From an uncultured Clostridia bacterium (GTDB lineage: Bacteria; Bacillota; Clostridia; Lachnospirales; Anaerotignaceae), in the NCBI GenBank assembly GCA_910587195.1, contig CAJUKL010000042.1, positions 1-19,214 on the forward strand: 19,214 bases of DNA, read 5' to 3'. Positions 7,373-14,468 of the stretch are shown here, piece by piece. Position 1 is the stretch's first letter. The number at the start of each line of letters is the position of its first letter. The position numbers were made by a program, and so were the translations under genes. Below the pieces are notes generated by a model, which saw only the letters and a program-made list of their open reading frames with translations, was not told the DNA's origin and did no database searches.

Positions 7373-8836
7373 TTATTCCTCCTTTCCTTCTGGTGACTTT
7401 GTATGAAAATCAGTTTCTTTTTGAAATGCAAAGCCTGCATTTAATAATGTTTTTTCATCAAATGCTCTTCCAATTAACTGTAAGCCAATCGGCAAGCCCT
7501 TTTTATCAAAACCGCATGGTACTACCAATCCTGGTAGTCCAGCTAAATTTACAGAAACTGTACAAATATCACTTAAATACATCTTTAGTGTATCTTTAAA
7601 ACTTTCCCCTATCTTTGGTGCGGTGGTTGGTGCAGTTGGTGTTAAAAGGAAATCATATTTTCGAAATGCATCATCATAAGATTGCTTAATTAATGCTTTT
7701 ACTTGCAATGCTTTATTATAATATGCATCATAATAACCACTACTTAACACAAATGCTCCAATTAAAATTCTCTTTTTCACTTCAGAGCCAAAACCTTCAC
7801 TTCTTGATTGATAATATAAGTCTACTAAATCATCATATTTTTCCGCACAATGACCATATTTAATGCCATCATAGCGGGATAAATTACTGCTTGCTTCTGC
7901 ACAAGCTGCAATATAATAAGCAGGAATTGCATATTTAATGGTAGGCATTTTAAATTCTTCTATACTTGCTCCCAAACTTTCATATATTTTTGCTGCCTGA
8001 TAAATGGTTTCTTTCACATCCGTATCAATTCCCTCTCCAAAAAAGTCCACAGGAATCCCTATCTTTTTCCCTTTCATACCTTCACACAAAGTAAAGCTTG
8101 GTGCTGGCTGGTTAACAGAGGTACTATCCTTTTTATCATGCCCTGCAATTGTTTTATAAATTTCTGCAACATCTTCTACTGTTTTCGCCATAGGGCCGAT
8201 TTGGTCTAAGGAAGATGCATAAGCAATTAAACCATAACGAGATACAGAACCATATGTTGGCTTTAAACCTGTAATTCCACAATAAGAAGCAGGTTGCCGA
8301 ATAGAGCCGCCTGTATCAGAACCTAAGGTATAGATTGCTTCGTGTGCTGCAACTGCTGCCGCAGAACCACCACTACTACCACCTGGAACATGTGCTTCAT
8401 TCCATGGATTTTTGGTAATACCAAAATAAGATGTTTCAGAAGTACTGCCCATGGCAAACTCATCCATATTGGTTTTTCCTAAAATTACTGCGCCGGCATC
8501 TTCCAACTTTTGTACGGCTGTTGCAGTATAAATTGGTTTAAATGTTTCTAACATACGAGAAGAACAAGAAGTTTGCATGCCTTTCGTACACATATTGTCT
8601 TTAACTGCCGCAGGTACCCCCGCCAAAGGTGAGGTTAATTCTCCCTTATCTATTTTTTTCTGCACTTCTTCTGCTTGTGCCAAGGCTTCTTCTTTACAAA
8701 CAGTGACGTAACAATGATAATTTTTTTCTTTTTTTTCAATATTTTCTAAAACGGCTTTGGTCGCCTCTACAACGCCGACTTCTTTTACCTTGATTTTTTT
8801 GCCCAGCTCCAACGCCGATAGCTGACATAAATCCAT
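7373..8836 (-). CDS. gatA: Asp-tRNA(Asn)/Glu-tRNA(Gln) amidotransferase subunit A
   Basis: GatA is the glutaminase subunit: it releases ammonia from glutamine (or asparagine) and passes it to GatB through a channel. The 487-residue protein has the amidase-signature catalytic triad Lys79 (AAVKDNM), cis-Ser154 (PGGSSGGSAAA) and Ser178 (DTGGSIRQPAS), the same numbering as the Staphylococcus aureus enzyme. GLKPTYGSVSRYG and SSLDQIGPMAKTVED are also typical. The ATG has AGGAGG 8 bases upstream, and that site overlaps the gatC stop codon. It is third in the operon. Confidence 0.97.
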   Translation of the reverse strand: MDLCQLSALELGKKIKVKEVGVVEATKAVLENIEKKEKNYHCYVTVCKEEALAQAEEVQKKIDKGELTSPLAGVPAAVKDNMCTKGMQTSCSSRMLETFKPIYTATAVQKLEDAGAVILGKTNMDEFAMGSTSETSYFGITKNPWNEAHVPGGSSGGSAAAVAAHEAIYTLGSDTGGSIRQPASYCGITGLKPTYGSVSRYGLIAYASSLDQIGPMAKTVEDVAEIYKTIAGHDKKDSTSVNQPAPSFTLCEGMKGKKIGIPVDFFGEGIDTDVKETIYQAAKIYESLGASIEEFKMPTIKYAIPAYYIAACAEASSNLSRYDGIKYGHCAEKYDDLVDLYYQSRSEGFGSEVKKRILIGAFVLSSGYYDAYYNKALQVKALIKQSYDDAFRKYDFLLTPTAPTTAPKIGESFKDTLKMYLSDICTVSVNLAGLPGLVVPCGFDKKGLPIGLQLIGRAFDEKTLLNAGFAFQKETDFHTKSPEGKEE

Positions 8837-8848
8837 AGTTGCATCCTC

Positions 8849-9136
8849 CTATTCTACTGCTTTTGGTACCTTGAAACAGCCTTCTTTTTTATTTGCTGCA
8901 TTCAAAATGATATATTCTCTTTCTACAGAAGGTTGTACTGCATCCTCACGAAATACATTTTTTACCGGAAAAGCATGACTCATTGCTTCAATATCTTCTG
9001 TATCTAATTCATTTAAAATATCCATATATTCTACAATTTTGTTAATCTCTTGTTTTGTTTTTTCTCTTTCTTGGTCGGAAATGTCTAAACGGGCAAGAAT
9101 TCCAATATAATCTAATAATTCGTCTGTAATTTTCAT
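8849..9136 (-). CDS. gatC: Asp-tRNA(Asn)/Glu-tRNA(Gln) amidotransferase subunit C
   Basis: GatC is the small subunit that wraps around the GatA-GatB interface and stabilises it. The product is 95 residues, the usual size. The N-terminal helical part (ARLDISDQEREKTKQEINKI) and the extended C-terminal part with D/E-rich turns ending in VFREDAVQPS fit the family. I start at ATG 9134-9136, with AAAGGA 8 bases upstream. A TTG two codons earlier is less well placed. It is second in the operon, 40 bases after aspS2. Confidence 0.95.
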   Translation of the reverse strand: MKITDELLDYIGILARLDISDQEREKTKQEINKIVEYMDILNELDTEDIEAMSHAFPVKNVFREDAVQPSVEREYIILNAANKKEGCFKVPKAVE

Positions 9137-9176
9137 AAACAAGTTCCTTTCTAAAAAATTTTACTTTTTACACTTT

Positions 9177-10493
9177 TTATGGTTCTAATCTTGTCATATC
9201 TCTTGGGAACATTGCAGCAACACGAACATTGGATTCATCTAACAATTTCATGCAAAGTCTTTCCAAACCAATTCCCCAACCGCCATGTGGTGGCATGCCA
9301 TGTTTATGAATCATCAAATAGCTTTCAAAATCTTCTGGATTTAAGCCCTTTGACTGCATTTTTGCAACTTGTGTATCATAATCATGGATTCTTTGTCCGC
9401 CTGTTGTAATTTCCATTCCTCGGAACAATAAGTCAAAACTTAATGTAAATTTATCATTCTCTGGGTCGTCCATTGCATAAAAAGGACGTTTTTTTACAGG
9501 ATAATGTGTGACAAAAACAAACTCACTTTGGTATTTTTCTGCAAACAATTTTGAAATCAGTTGTTCTTCTTCTGGCTCTAAATCATAAGGGTCTTTAATT
9601 TTTCGATTGTATTCTTTGGCAATCATTTCCTTGGCATCTTTAAAGCGTACCATAGGAATGGTATCAATTTCTGGAATCGGTACATTTAACAATTTAATTT
9701 CTTTTGTATATTCCCTTTTTAACAGCTCCATAGTATATTTTAAAGCACCTGTTTCCACTTCCATCAGGTCTACAAAACTATTAATAAATCCCATTTCCAT
9801 GTCAATGCCCAGATATTCATTCAAATGTCTTGTTGTGTTGTGTTTTTCTGCTCTAAAAACATGGCTAATTTCAAACACTTTTTCATAAACGCCCACCAAC
9901 ATTTGTTTATAAAACTGAGGGCTTTGTGCTAAATACGCTTTTTTTCCAAAATAATCCAGTTTAAAAATATTTGCGCCACCTTCTGCTCCGCTTGCCACAA
10001 TTTTAGGAGTATTAATTTCTGTAAAACCATGCTTCATAAAATATTCCCGGAATCCTCGAATAACACCCTCTTGTATTTTAAAAATTGCACGTTCTCTGTT
10101 ATTTCTTAATGTAATAGGACGCTGTGCAATATTGGTTTCTAATGACATTCCTAATTTTCTTTTGGAAAGATTGATGGCAGGTGCTTCTTTTGGCTTTGTT
10201 AAAACTTCTGCCTTTAACAAATGAATTTCAAAACCACCTGGCGCTCTTTCCTCTTTTTTCAAAGTTCCTTCTACATTTACAGACATTTCAACGCCTAAAT
10301 CTTCTAATTTTCCTTTATCAAAAACACATTGTACAAGACCATCTCTTTTACGCAGTGTTAAAAATCCAAAATCTCCCATATCTTTTATGGAATAAATCAT
10401 ACCATGTGTTTTTACAACAGAATTATCTTCTGCTTGTATCAAATCGGAAAATTCCATATCCTTTGTTTCACAGCTACCTGTTACAAAATCCAT
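9177..10493 (-). CDS. aspS: Archaeal-type (probably non-discriminating) aspartyl-tRNA synthetase
   Basis: This is a class II synthetase that charges tRNA with aspartate. At 438 residues it is the short archaeal/eukaryal type without the GAD insertion of the ordinary bacterial enzyme (about 590). It has an N-terminal OB-fold anticodon-binding domain (about 20-100). The catalytic domain has motif 1 (148-165, Pro163), AQSPQ (189-193), motif 2 FRAE (213-216) and motif 3 GIGLERL (407-413, Arg412). In archaeal enzymes two anticodon-domain positions help decide tRNA discrimination. At one, this protein has Pro85 in APGG, as in non-discriminating enzymes; at the other it has Tyr34 where His is usual. 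Being first in an operon with gatCAB argues strongly for making Asp-tRNA(Asn) for amidation. A second, bacterial-type AspRS may exist elsewhere. AAGGAGAG lies 8 bases before the ATG. Confidence 0.93.
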   Translation of the reverse strand: MDFVTGSCETKDMEFSDLIQAEDNSVVKTHGMIYSIKDMGDFGFLTLRKRDGLVQCVFDKGKLEDLGVEMSVNVEGTLKKEERAPGGFEIHLLKAEVLTKPKEAPAINLSKRKLGMSLETNIAQRPITLRNNRERAIFKIQEGVIRGFREYFMKHGFTEINTPKIVASGAEGGANIFKLDYFGKKAYLAQSPQFYKQMLVGVYEKVFEISHVFRAEKHNTTRHLNEYLGIDMEMGFINSFVDLMEVETGALKYTMELLKREYTKEIKLLNVPIPEIDTIPMVRFKDAKEMIAKEYNRKIKDPYDLEPEEEQLISKLFAEKYQSEFVFVTHYPVKKRPFYAMDDPENDKFTLSFDLLFRGMEITTGGQRIHDYDTQVAKMQSKGLNPEDFESYLMIHKHGMPPHGGWGIGLERLCMKLLDESNVRVAAMFPRDMTRLEP

Positions 10494-10534
10494 CTTTTTT
10501 TCTCTCCTTTATTATATCTTTAAAACTATTTTAT

Positions 10535-10563
10535 AAGATACCATAATTTCACAATAAAAGCAA
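10535..10563 (-). promoter_or_regulatory. Candidate promoter of the aspS2-gatCAB operon
   Basis: On the minus strand TTGCTT (10558-10563) and TATCTT (10535-10540) are 17 bases apart, with an extended -10 (TGG just before TATCTT). The start would be near 10528, 35 bases before the aspS2 ATG. I see no T-box leader: there is no room for one. The stretch from 10564 to about 10660 is AT-rich with nothing identified. Confidence 0.5.
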
Positions 10564-10665
10564 TCCATTTAAAAACAAAACCAGGGCAACCGCATAAAAA
10601 TTATAATAATTTAAGTTTAAAAATAAAAAAATGATACAACTTGTCAAAAAAAATAGCTTATTATA

Positions 10666-10890
10666 AACTTAACAAAAGTCAGAAGTTCTTGGGGAAACTT
10701 TTTTCACTTGTGAAAAGTTTCCCCAAAGTGTTTCAAAAACATGCTTACAAGTGTAGAAAGACCTTGAGGGCGTTGGTCTACGCTTTCGCTCCGGTCGCTG
10801 CAGAACAAGCATCCATTGGACGCTTTGCACCCTCAAACACCCACAAGCTTTTTGAAAAAAGCTTGACCAAAAACTTTTTCTTTTGTATAC
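10666..10890. repeat. Long palindromic repeat element R5
   Basis: This is the longest copy. Its left hairpin is GGGGAAACTTTT (10691-10702) with AAAAGTTTCCCC (10713-10724), extended inward by CAC/GTG. Its right hairpin is AAGCTTTTT with AAAAAGCTT (10845-10864), followed by the conserved tail GACCAAAAACTTTTTC; 28 bases at 10861-10888 are identical to R1 and R2. Between them is a GC-rich core (about 10760-10840) with TTGAGGG/CCCTCAA and GCATCC/GGACGC inverted pairs, strikingly richer in G+C than its surroundings. It fills the gap between the aspS2 operon promoter and the end of the M29 aminopeptidase gene. The open frame across it looks like a shadow and is not called. Confidence 0.75.
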
Positions 10891-10937
10891 AGAATAACAA
10901 AATTATGAAGCAAACATTTGTTAATTTAAAAAAAGGA

Positions 10938-12059
10938 TTATTTTTTTAATACTTCATCTATAAAATGACCATTTTGATAAAAAAGCTGTCCATCTGCATA
11001 AATCTCTCCCTGCTGTTTCATATCATTTATCATGTCCCAATGAATTGCAGACTCATTTTTTCCGCCTGCTTCTTGAAACGCTTCCCCAATCGCCATATGA
11101 ATCGAACCGCCTATTTTTTCATCAAACAGTATATTTTTGGTATGCTTTTGAATTCCATAATTTGTACCAATCGCAACTTCTCCAAAATAGCGAGAACCCT
11201 CATCTGTATCAATATAAGAAAGTAAATCTTTTTGTTTTTGCTCATTTTTACAAGTTGCTTCTATAATTCTTCCCTCTTTTACTACAAGTTTGACTTGTTC
11301 AAATTCATGTCCATTGATAATAGAAGGATAAGAAAAAGTAATATATCCATGAATGTCATTTTCTACAGGAGAAGTAAAAATCTCCCCATCTGGAAAATTT
11401 TCTTTTCCACAACAATTTATCCACTTTCTTCCATCAATATTGACAACAATATCTGTGTCTTTAGAAATAATATGCAATTCTTTTTTTGTGTTCAAATAGT
11501 TTACCCATTTTTGCTGATAGGATTCCATTTCCTTCCACTTTTCTACTGGATTTTCTTCATTTAAAAAACCTGCCTGATAAACAAAGTCCTCATATTCCTC
11601 TAAGCTCATGCCTGCATTTTGCGCATCACCATTAGTTGGAAATTGCGTACCACACCAATGCAAAGAACCATCGCCCATTCTTTTAGAATAAATTTTTCTA
11701 TTTTCTTGATTGGCTAATCTTCTCATTTTTAATTTTTCACTATCTGCATTTTGAAATGTTTTGACATTATCACTTCCCCATGCGCTAATCCAAACATCAC
11801 TCTTGGCACATTCTCCAAAGCGAAAATTAGGCTGCGCAATTTGAGTGTCGTTTCCTTCTTTTACAATCATTGCATCTACATTAGGCATATCTACAAAATA
11901 GCGTACTATTCCCCCTGCTCTGACAGCTGCTCTTGCAACTGCTTGTATAAATGGTAAAGCACAATCTTCTGCAGAAATACAAACATCATCCCCTGCTTTT
12001 ACTCCTGTAGAATATTGTACTAATACATCTGCTAATTTTTCTAGTCTGTCATCTCTCAT
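10938..12059 (-). CDS. M29-family metallo-aminopeptidase (AmpS/aminopeptidase T-like)
   Basis: A 373-residue cytoplasmic exopeptidase that removes N-terminal residues from peptides using two metal ions. Candidate metal ligands are in the family positions: Glu226 (FPDGEIFTSP), Glu294 (YFGEVAIG), His321 (GGSIHMAIG), and His340 with Asp342 (SAIHWDMI). The N-terminal half (MRDDRLEKLADVLVQYSTGV) matches the family start. The usual family length is 370-415. GAAAGGAAC precedes the ATG. It is divergent from the RpiR-family regulator across 179 bases. No clear terminator follows; the nearest strong structure is the right hairpin of repeat R5, about 75 bases on. Confidence 0.9.
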   Translation of the reverse strand: MRDDRLEKLADVLVQYSTGVKAGDDVCISAEDCALPFIQAVARAAVRAGGIVRYFVDMPNVDAMIVKEGNDTQIAQPNFRFGECAKSDVWISAWGSDNVKTFQNADSEKLKMRRLANQENRKIYSKRMGDGSLHWCGTQFPTNGDAQNAGMSLEEYEDFVYQAGFLNEENPVEKWKEMESYQQKWVNYLNTKKELHIISKDTDIVVNIDGRKWINCCGKENFPDGEIFTSPVENDIHGYITFSYPSIINGHEFEQVKLVVKEGRIIEATCKNEQKQKDLLSYIDTDEGSRYFGEVAIGTNYGIQKHTKNILFDEKIGGSIHMAIGEAFQEAGGKNESAIHWDMINDMKQQGEIYADGQLFYQNGHFIDEVLKK

Positions 12060-12091
12060 TTTTTCTGTTCCTTTCTTATTCCATTTGTTTC

Positions 12092-12120
12092 AGTATAGCA
12101 CTTCCTTACAAAAACTGCAA
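12092..12120 (-). promoter_or_regulatory. Candidate promoter of the M29 aminopeptidase gene
   Basis: On the minus strand TTGCAG (12115-12120), a 17-base spacer and TATACT (12092-12097) precede the gene by about 33 bases. The -10 is good and the -35 moderate. Confidence 0.55.
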
Positions 12121-12180
12121 TTTATCTTATTATTGTTTTGGGTTCCTCTGAAATAATTTATTGTTTCTATCCTTTTTTTA

Positions 12181-12209
12181 TTGAAAAAAATCCCATATTA
12201 TGGTTAAAT
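12181..12209 (+). promoter_or_regulatory. Candidate promoter of the RpiR-family gene
   Basis: TTGAAA (12181-12186), a 17-base spacer and TTAAAT (12204-12209) with an extended -10 TGG (12201-12203). The start would fall about 22 bases before the ATG. No clear inverted-repeat operator is visible between the two divergent promoters. Confidence 0.5.
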
Positions 12210-12238
12210 ATCTATAACAAATGTTTGGAGGGATAACA

Positions 12239-13102
12239 ATGACAGAAAAACTCAGAAATCAAATGAAAGGAATACGATTGACCAAAAAAGAAAAAATTAT
12301 TGCAGAATTTGTTTTAGACCACTTTGCAGAAGCCTGTTTTATTACTTCAACAGATATGGCAAAAAAACTCCATGTAAGCGATTCTTCTGTAATTCGCTTT
12401 ACTCGCACACTGGGCTACTCTGGTTTTATGGATTTTCAAAAAAGTATTCGAAAAACATATACTGACAGAATGAACAGCCTTTCAGAAAATATTATTATAC
12501 CCTCTGAACGCCTAAAACTTAGCATCGGAAAATTAGATCAAAACAGCATTATTGATTCGTATTTTTCCAATATATTAAAAAATATCAAAACATTAATTAC
12601 TGCAAATGATATGCAAGCATTTGAACAAGCAAGCGATATGTTAATCTCTAGTCACCACAAATATATTTTAGCTTCTCGTGCAAACTCTGGCATAGGCGAT
12701 ATGTTACTTTTGCTTTTAAAACATATGCTTCCCAATGTTCATGAAACTTCTTACCCCGCACTCAATGTCATAGACCATCTATCAGATATTACAGAAAATG
12801 ATTGTTTGATTGCAATTAGTTTTCCACGCTATTCCGAAATGGATTTATTAGCAGCACAAATGGCTTATGATGCTGGTGCAAAAATCTTACTTTTAACAGA
12901 CAAAGCAAGTTCTCCTTTAGCACAATATGCTTCACAACTATTGACCATTAGTGTAGAAAGTAATACCTTTTTTAATTCTTATGTCGCTGTGGTATTTGCC
13001 TGCGAATTACTTTGTGCTTTTATCAGCAGAAAAGTAGGCTATTCTAATGAAGATAAACTGAAAAAAATAGATAAATACCTTTCAAAAGTTGGATTATTCT
13101 AA
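12239..13102 (+). CDS. RpiR-family transcriptional regulator (HTH + SIS)
   Basis: A 287-residue DNA-binding regulator of the kind that senses phosphosugars. The N-terminal HTH_6 domain (1-77) has the helix-turn-helix at about 37-63 (STDMAKKLHVSDSSVIRFTR and LGYSGF). The C-terminal SIS sugar-phosphate isomerase-like domain (about 125-265) has ILASRANSGIGDM and ISFPRYSEMD, where phosphosugars bind in the family. I start it at the ATG at 12239-12241, with GGAGGG 6 bases upstream. An in-frame ATG at 12221 lies upstream of that site and would read through it. It may control the divergent aminopeptidase gene or itself. Its ligand cannot be told from the sequence. Confidence 0.9.
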   Translation: MTEKLRNQMKGIRLTKKEKIIAEFVLDHFAEACFITSTDMAKKLHVSDSSVIRFTRTLGYSGFMDFQKSIRKTYTDRMNSLSENIIIPSERLKLSIGKLDQNSIIDSYFSNILKNIKTLITANDMQAFEQASDMLISSHHKYILASRANSGIGDMLLLLLKHMLPNVHETSYPALNVIDHLSDITENDCLIAISFPRYSEMDLLAAQMAYDAGAKILLLTDKASSPLAQYASQLLTISVESNTFFNSYVAVVFACELLCAFISRKVGYSNEDKLKKIDKYLSKVGLF

Positions 13103-13131
13103 ATAAAAAAACCCCACTTTTATAAGTGGGG
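13101..13131 (-). terminator. Hairpin with a T-run only on the minus side
   Basis: CCCCACTT (13112-13119) pairs with AAGTGGGG (13124-13131), loop TTAT. It starts 10 bases after the plus-strand RpiR-family stop, but the T-run (TTTTTTTATTT, 13101-13111) follows on the minus strand, while the plus side continues GCAGTCTGTC. As an intrinsic terminator it best serves transcripts from the minus strand, such as the PepSY gene 220 bases upstream. It may also weakly end the RpiR-family transcript. Confidence 0.65.
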
Positions 13132-13154
13132 GCAGTCTGTCAATAAAGTCAAAA

Positions 13155-13330
13155 CCTTGGGCATTGCTTAAACCTACCAACTTTTTTGAAAAAAAGTTGG
13201 ACAAAAAACTTTATAGGAAAAACTAACGTTTTTCCTTATAAAATCAATATTTTTAAGGGTGCTGAACGTCCGGTGGACGTTCGCCCAGCAACGACCAGAA
13301 TGAAATGGAAACCGAAGTTTCAAGTTTTTT
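13155..13330. repeat. Long palindromic repeat element R6
   Basis: CCAACTTTTTT with AAAAAAGTTGG (13177-13200) is followed by GACAAAAAACTTTATA, a variant of the family tail. A second hairpin lies at 13212-13240 (GGAAAAAC/GTTTTTCC). A third is GAACGTCC, loop GGT, GGACGTTC (13264-13282), and GGACGTTCGCCC there resembles the core of R4. CAAAACCTTGG upstream is the reverse complement of a segment in R4. It lies between the RpiR-family gene and the PepSY gene. Confidence 0.65.
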
Positions 13331-13351
13331 TGATAAATAGGGGGAGTTATC

Positions 13352-14158
13352 TTAATCATCAATTTCTACATCCCATTTTAATATAGCTCCTGTTTGTGCA
13401 TCAACCTCAAATTCATATTCCAGATAGCCTTCTTTCATTTCTCCTTCATATATTAATCTACCATCATCATTATCCAACTCAATTTTAGAAATAGTTGCGT
13501 TTGGTGCTTGAGAAGAAACAATCTGTTTTACTTGTTCCACAGAAATCATAGCAGATTGTGCTGGAGCTTGTGTTGTTGGAGCTTGTGTTGTTGGAGCTTG
13601 TACTACTGGTGTCTGTATTACTGGTGTTAATACCGGATTTTGCACTGTTGGATTTTGTGGTACCATAATATTATCTATAAATTTAATTTCTCTTTCCAAT
13701 ATCATGCCACTTTTGGGATTGATTTTATATTTTCCAAGTGCATCTGTTGTATAAAAAGAAATTTCATACTCTTGTAAACCATTGTCAAAATCTAACTCTA
13801 CTTTTGTAAACTGCGCCTGTGGAATTTCTTTTAATACAATATTTTTTGCTGCTTCTTCATTCAATGTCACTTGTGTACTTCCTATATGATACTGGGACTC
13901 ACTTTCAAAGGAAATTGCTTTTTGTGTTATCTTATTTACATCAATTTCATAGTATGTTTTATCTTTTTGATTGTATAATTTTATTTCATATTTATCATAA
14001 TCTTCTTTTGCTTGAAGAATAATGCTTTCTGCTGGTACATATCCTAAGGCAACATTTTTTGCTTGTTCTAATGTATTGGCTGCAAATGCTTGTATTGCAC
14101 CTGTGGATAAAATCGCACCTACTATCAAAGCTCCCATTGCTTTTTTATAAAACTTCAT
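13352..14158 (-). CDS. Secreted PepSY-repeat protein
   Basis: A 268-residue exported protein of unknown exact function. It has a signal peptide (KFYKKAMGALIVGAILSTG, then a probable AFA cleavage near 24-26). Three PepSY-like modules follow at about 29-84, 98-160 and 204-267; each has a YEIDV-, YKINP- or YEFEV-type strand before a turn and an LEREI- or LKWDV-type strand. A Pro/Gln/Thr-rich linker (about 166-202) separates modules 2 and 3; its DNA (13563-13622) is made of 15-base units (GGAGCTTGTGTTGTT and variants). PepSY modules are thought to bind or restrain peptidases at the cell surface. I use the ATG at 14156-14158 with GGGAGG 8 bases upstream, not the TTG one codon earlier. It is monocistronic. 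Confidence 0.85.
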   Translation of the reverse strand: MKFYKKAMGALIVGAILSTGAIQAFAANTLEQAKNVALGYVPAESIILQAKEDYDKYEIKLYNQKDKTYYEIDVNKITQKAISFESESQYHIGSTQVTLNEEAAKNIVLKEIPQAQFTKVELDFDNGLQEYEISFYTTDALGKYKINPKSGMILEREIKFIDNIMVPQNPTVQNPVLTPVIQTPVVQAPTTQAPTTQAPAQSAMISVEQVKQIVSSQAPNATISKIELDNDDGRLIYEGEMKEGYLEYEFEVDAQTGAILKWDVEIDD

Positions 14159-14211
14159 CAAAAACGCCTCCCTTATTAACCATAAAATTTTACTTCTTTT
14201 TTTCTGTTATT

Positions 14212-14240
14212 ATCATATCAAAATAATAGGAAAAAAGCAA
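14212..14240 (-). promoter_or_regulatory. Candidate promoter of the PepSY gene
   Basis: On the minus strand TTGCTT (14235-14240), 17 bases, TATGAT (14212-14217). The leader would be about 47 bases. The surrounding gap (14159-14468) also holds a 24-base-spaced direct repeat GGTAGATT (14271 and 14295) and the two hairpins listed separately. Confidence 0.55.
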
Positions 14241-14326
14241 TAAAAATTTTTATTATTTTATAATTTTGAGGGTAGATTTATTCACAAATACGAAGGTAGA
14301 TTCTTTTATAATTTATTTTAAAAGAC

Positions 14327-14432
14327 TTGTATTTTTTTATTATATATGTTATTCTGAAGTAGGGTATCCTTATTTATATGAGGTTTGAGAGGCATCTATT
14401 AAAATAGATGCCTTTCGTGTATTTTAAAACAA
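14327..14432 (+). ncRNA. Possible short RNA with its own promoter and hairpin end
   Basis: TTGTAT (14327-14332), a 17-base spacer and TATTCT (14350-14355) with an extended -10 (TGT) could start a transcript near 14362. It would meet the hairpin AGGCATCTATT (14390-14400) with AATAGATGCCT (14403-14413), followed by TTCGTGTATTTT. The product would be about 60-70 bases with no credible ORF. The promoter boxes are moderate. The hairpin could instead belong to read-through from the neighbouring minus-strand gene. Confidence 0.3.
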
Positions 14433-14438
14433 AATTTT

Positions 14439-14464
14439 AAGGTGGTAGCAAAAACTACCACCTT
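14439..14464 (-). terminator. Terminator of the unidentified membrane protein gene
   Basis: AAGGTGGTAG (14439-14448) pairs perfectly with CTACCACCTT (14455-14464) around a 6-base loop, 4 bases after the stop codon. The minus side continues AAAATTTTGTTTTAAA, a weak T-run. Confidence 0.7.
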
Positions 14465-14468
14465 ATTT

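Noticed and set aside
10494..10563. T-box or riboswitch leader before aspS2
   Set aside because: The likely leader is only about 35 bases, too short, and I see no T-box motif.
10641..10949. A 102-codon plus-strand open frame across repeat R5
   Set aside because: It starts without a ribosome site, is made almost wholly of hairpins and repeat tail (the same SLTKNFFFC-type translation appears from R2), and runs into the end of the M29 gene.
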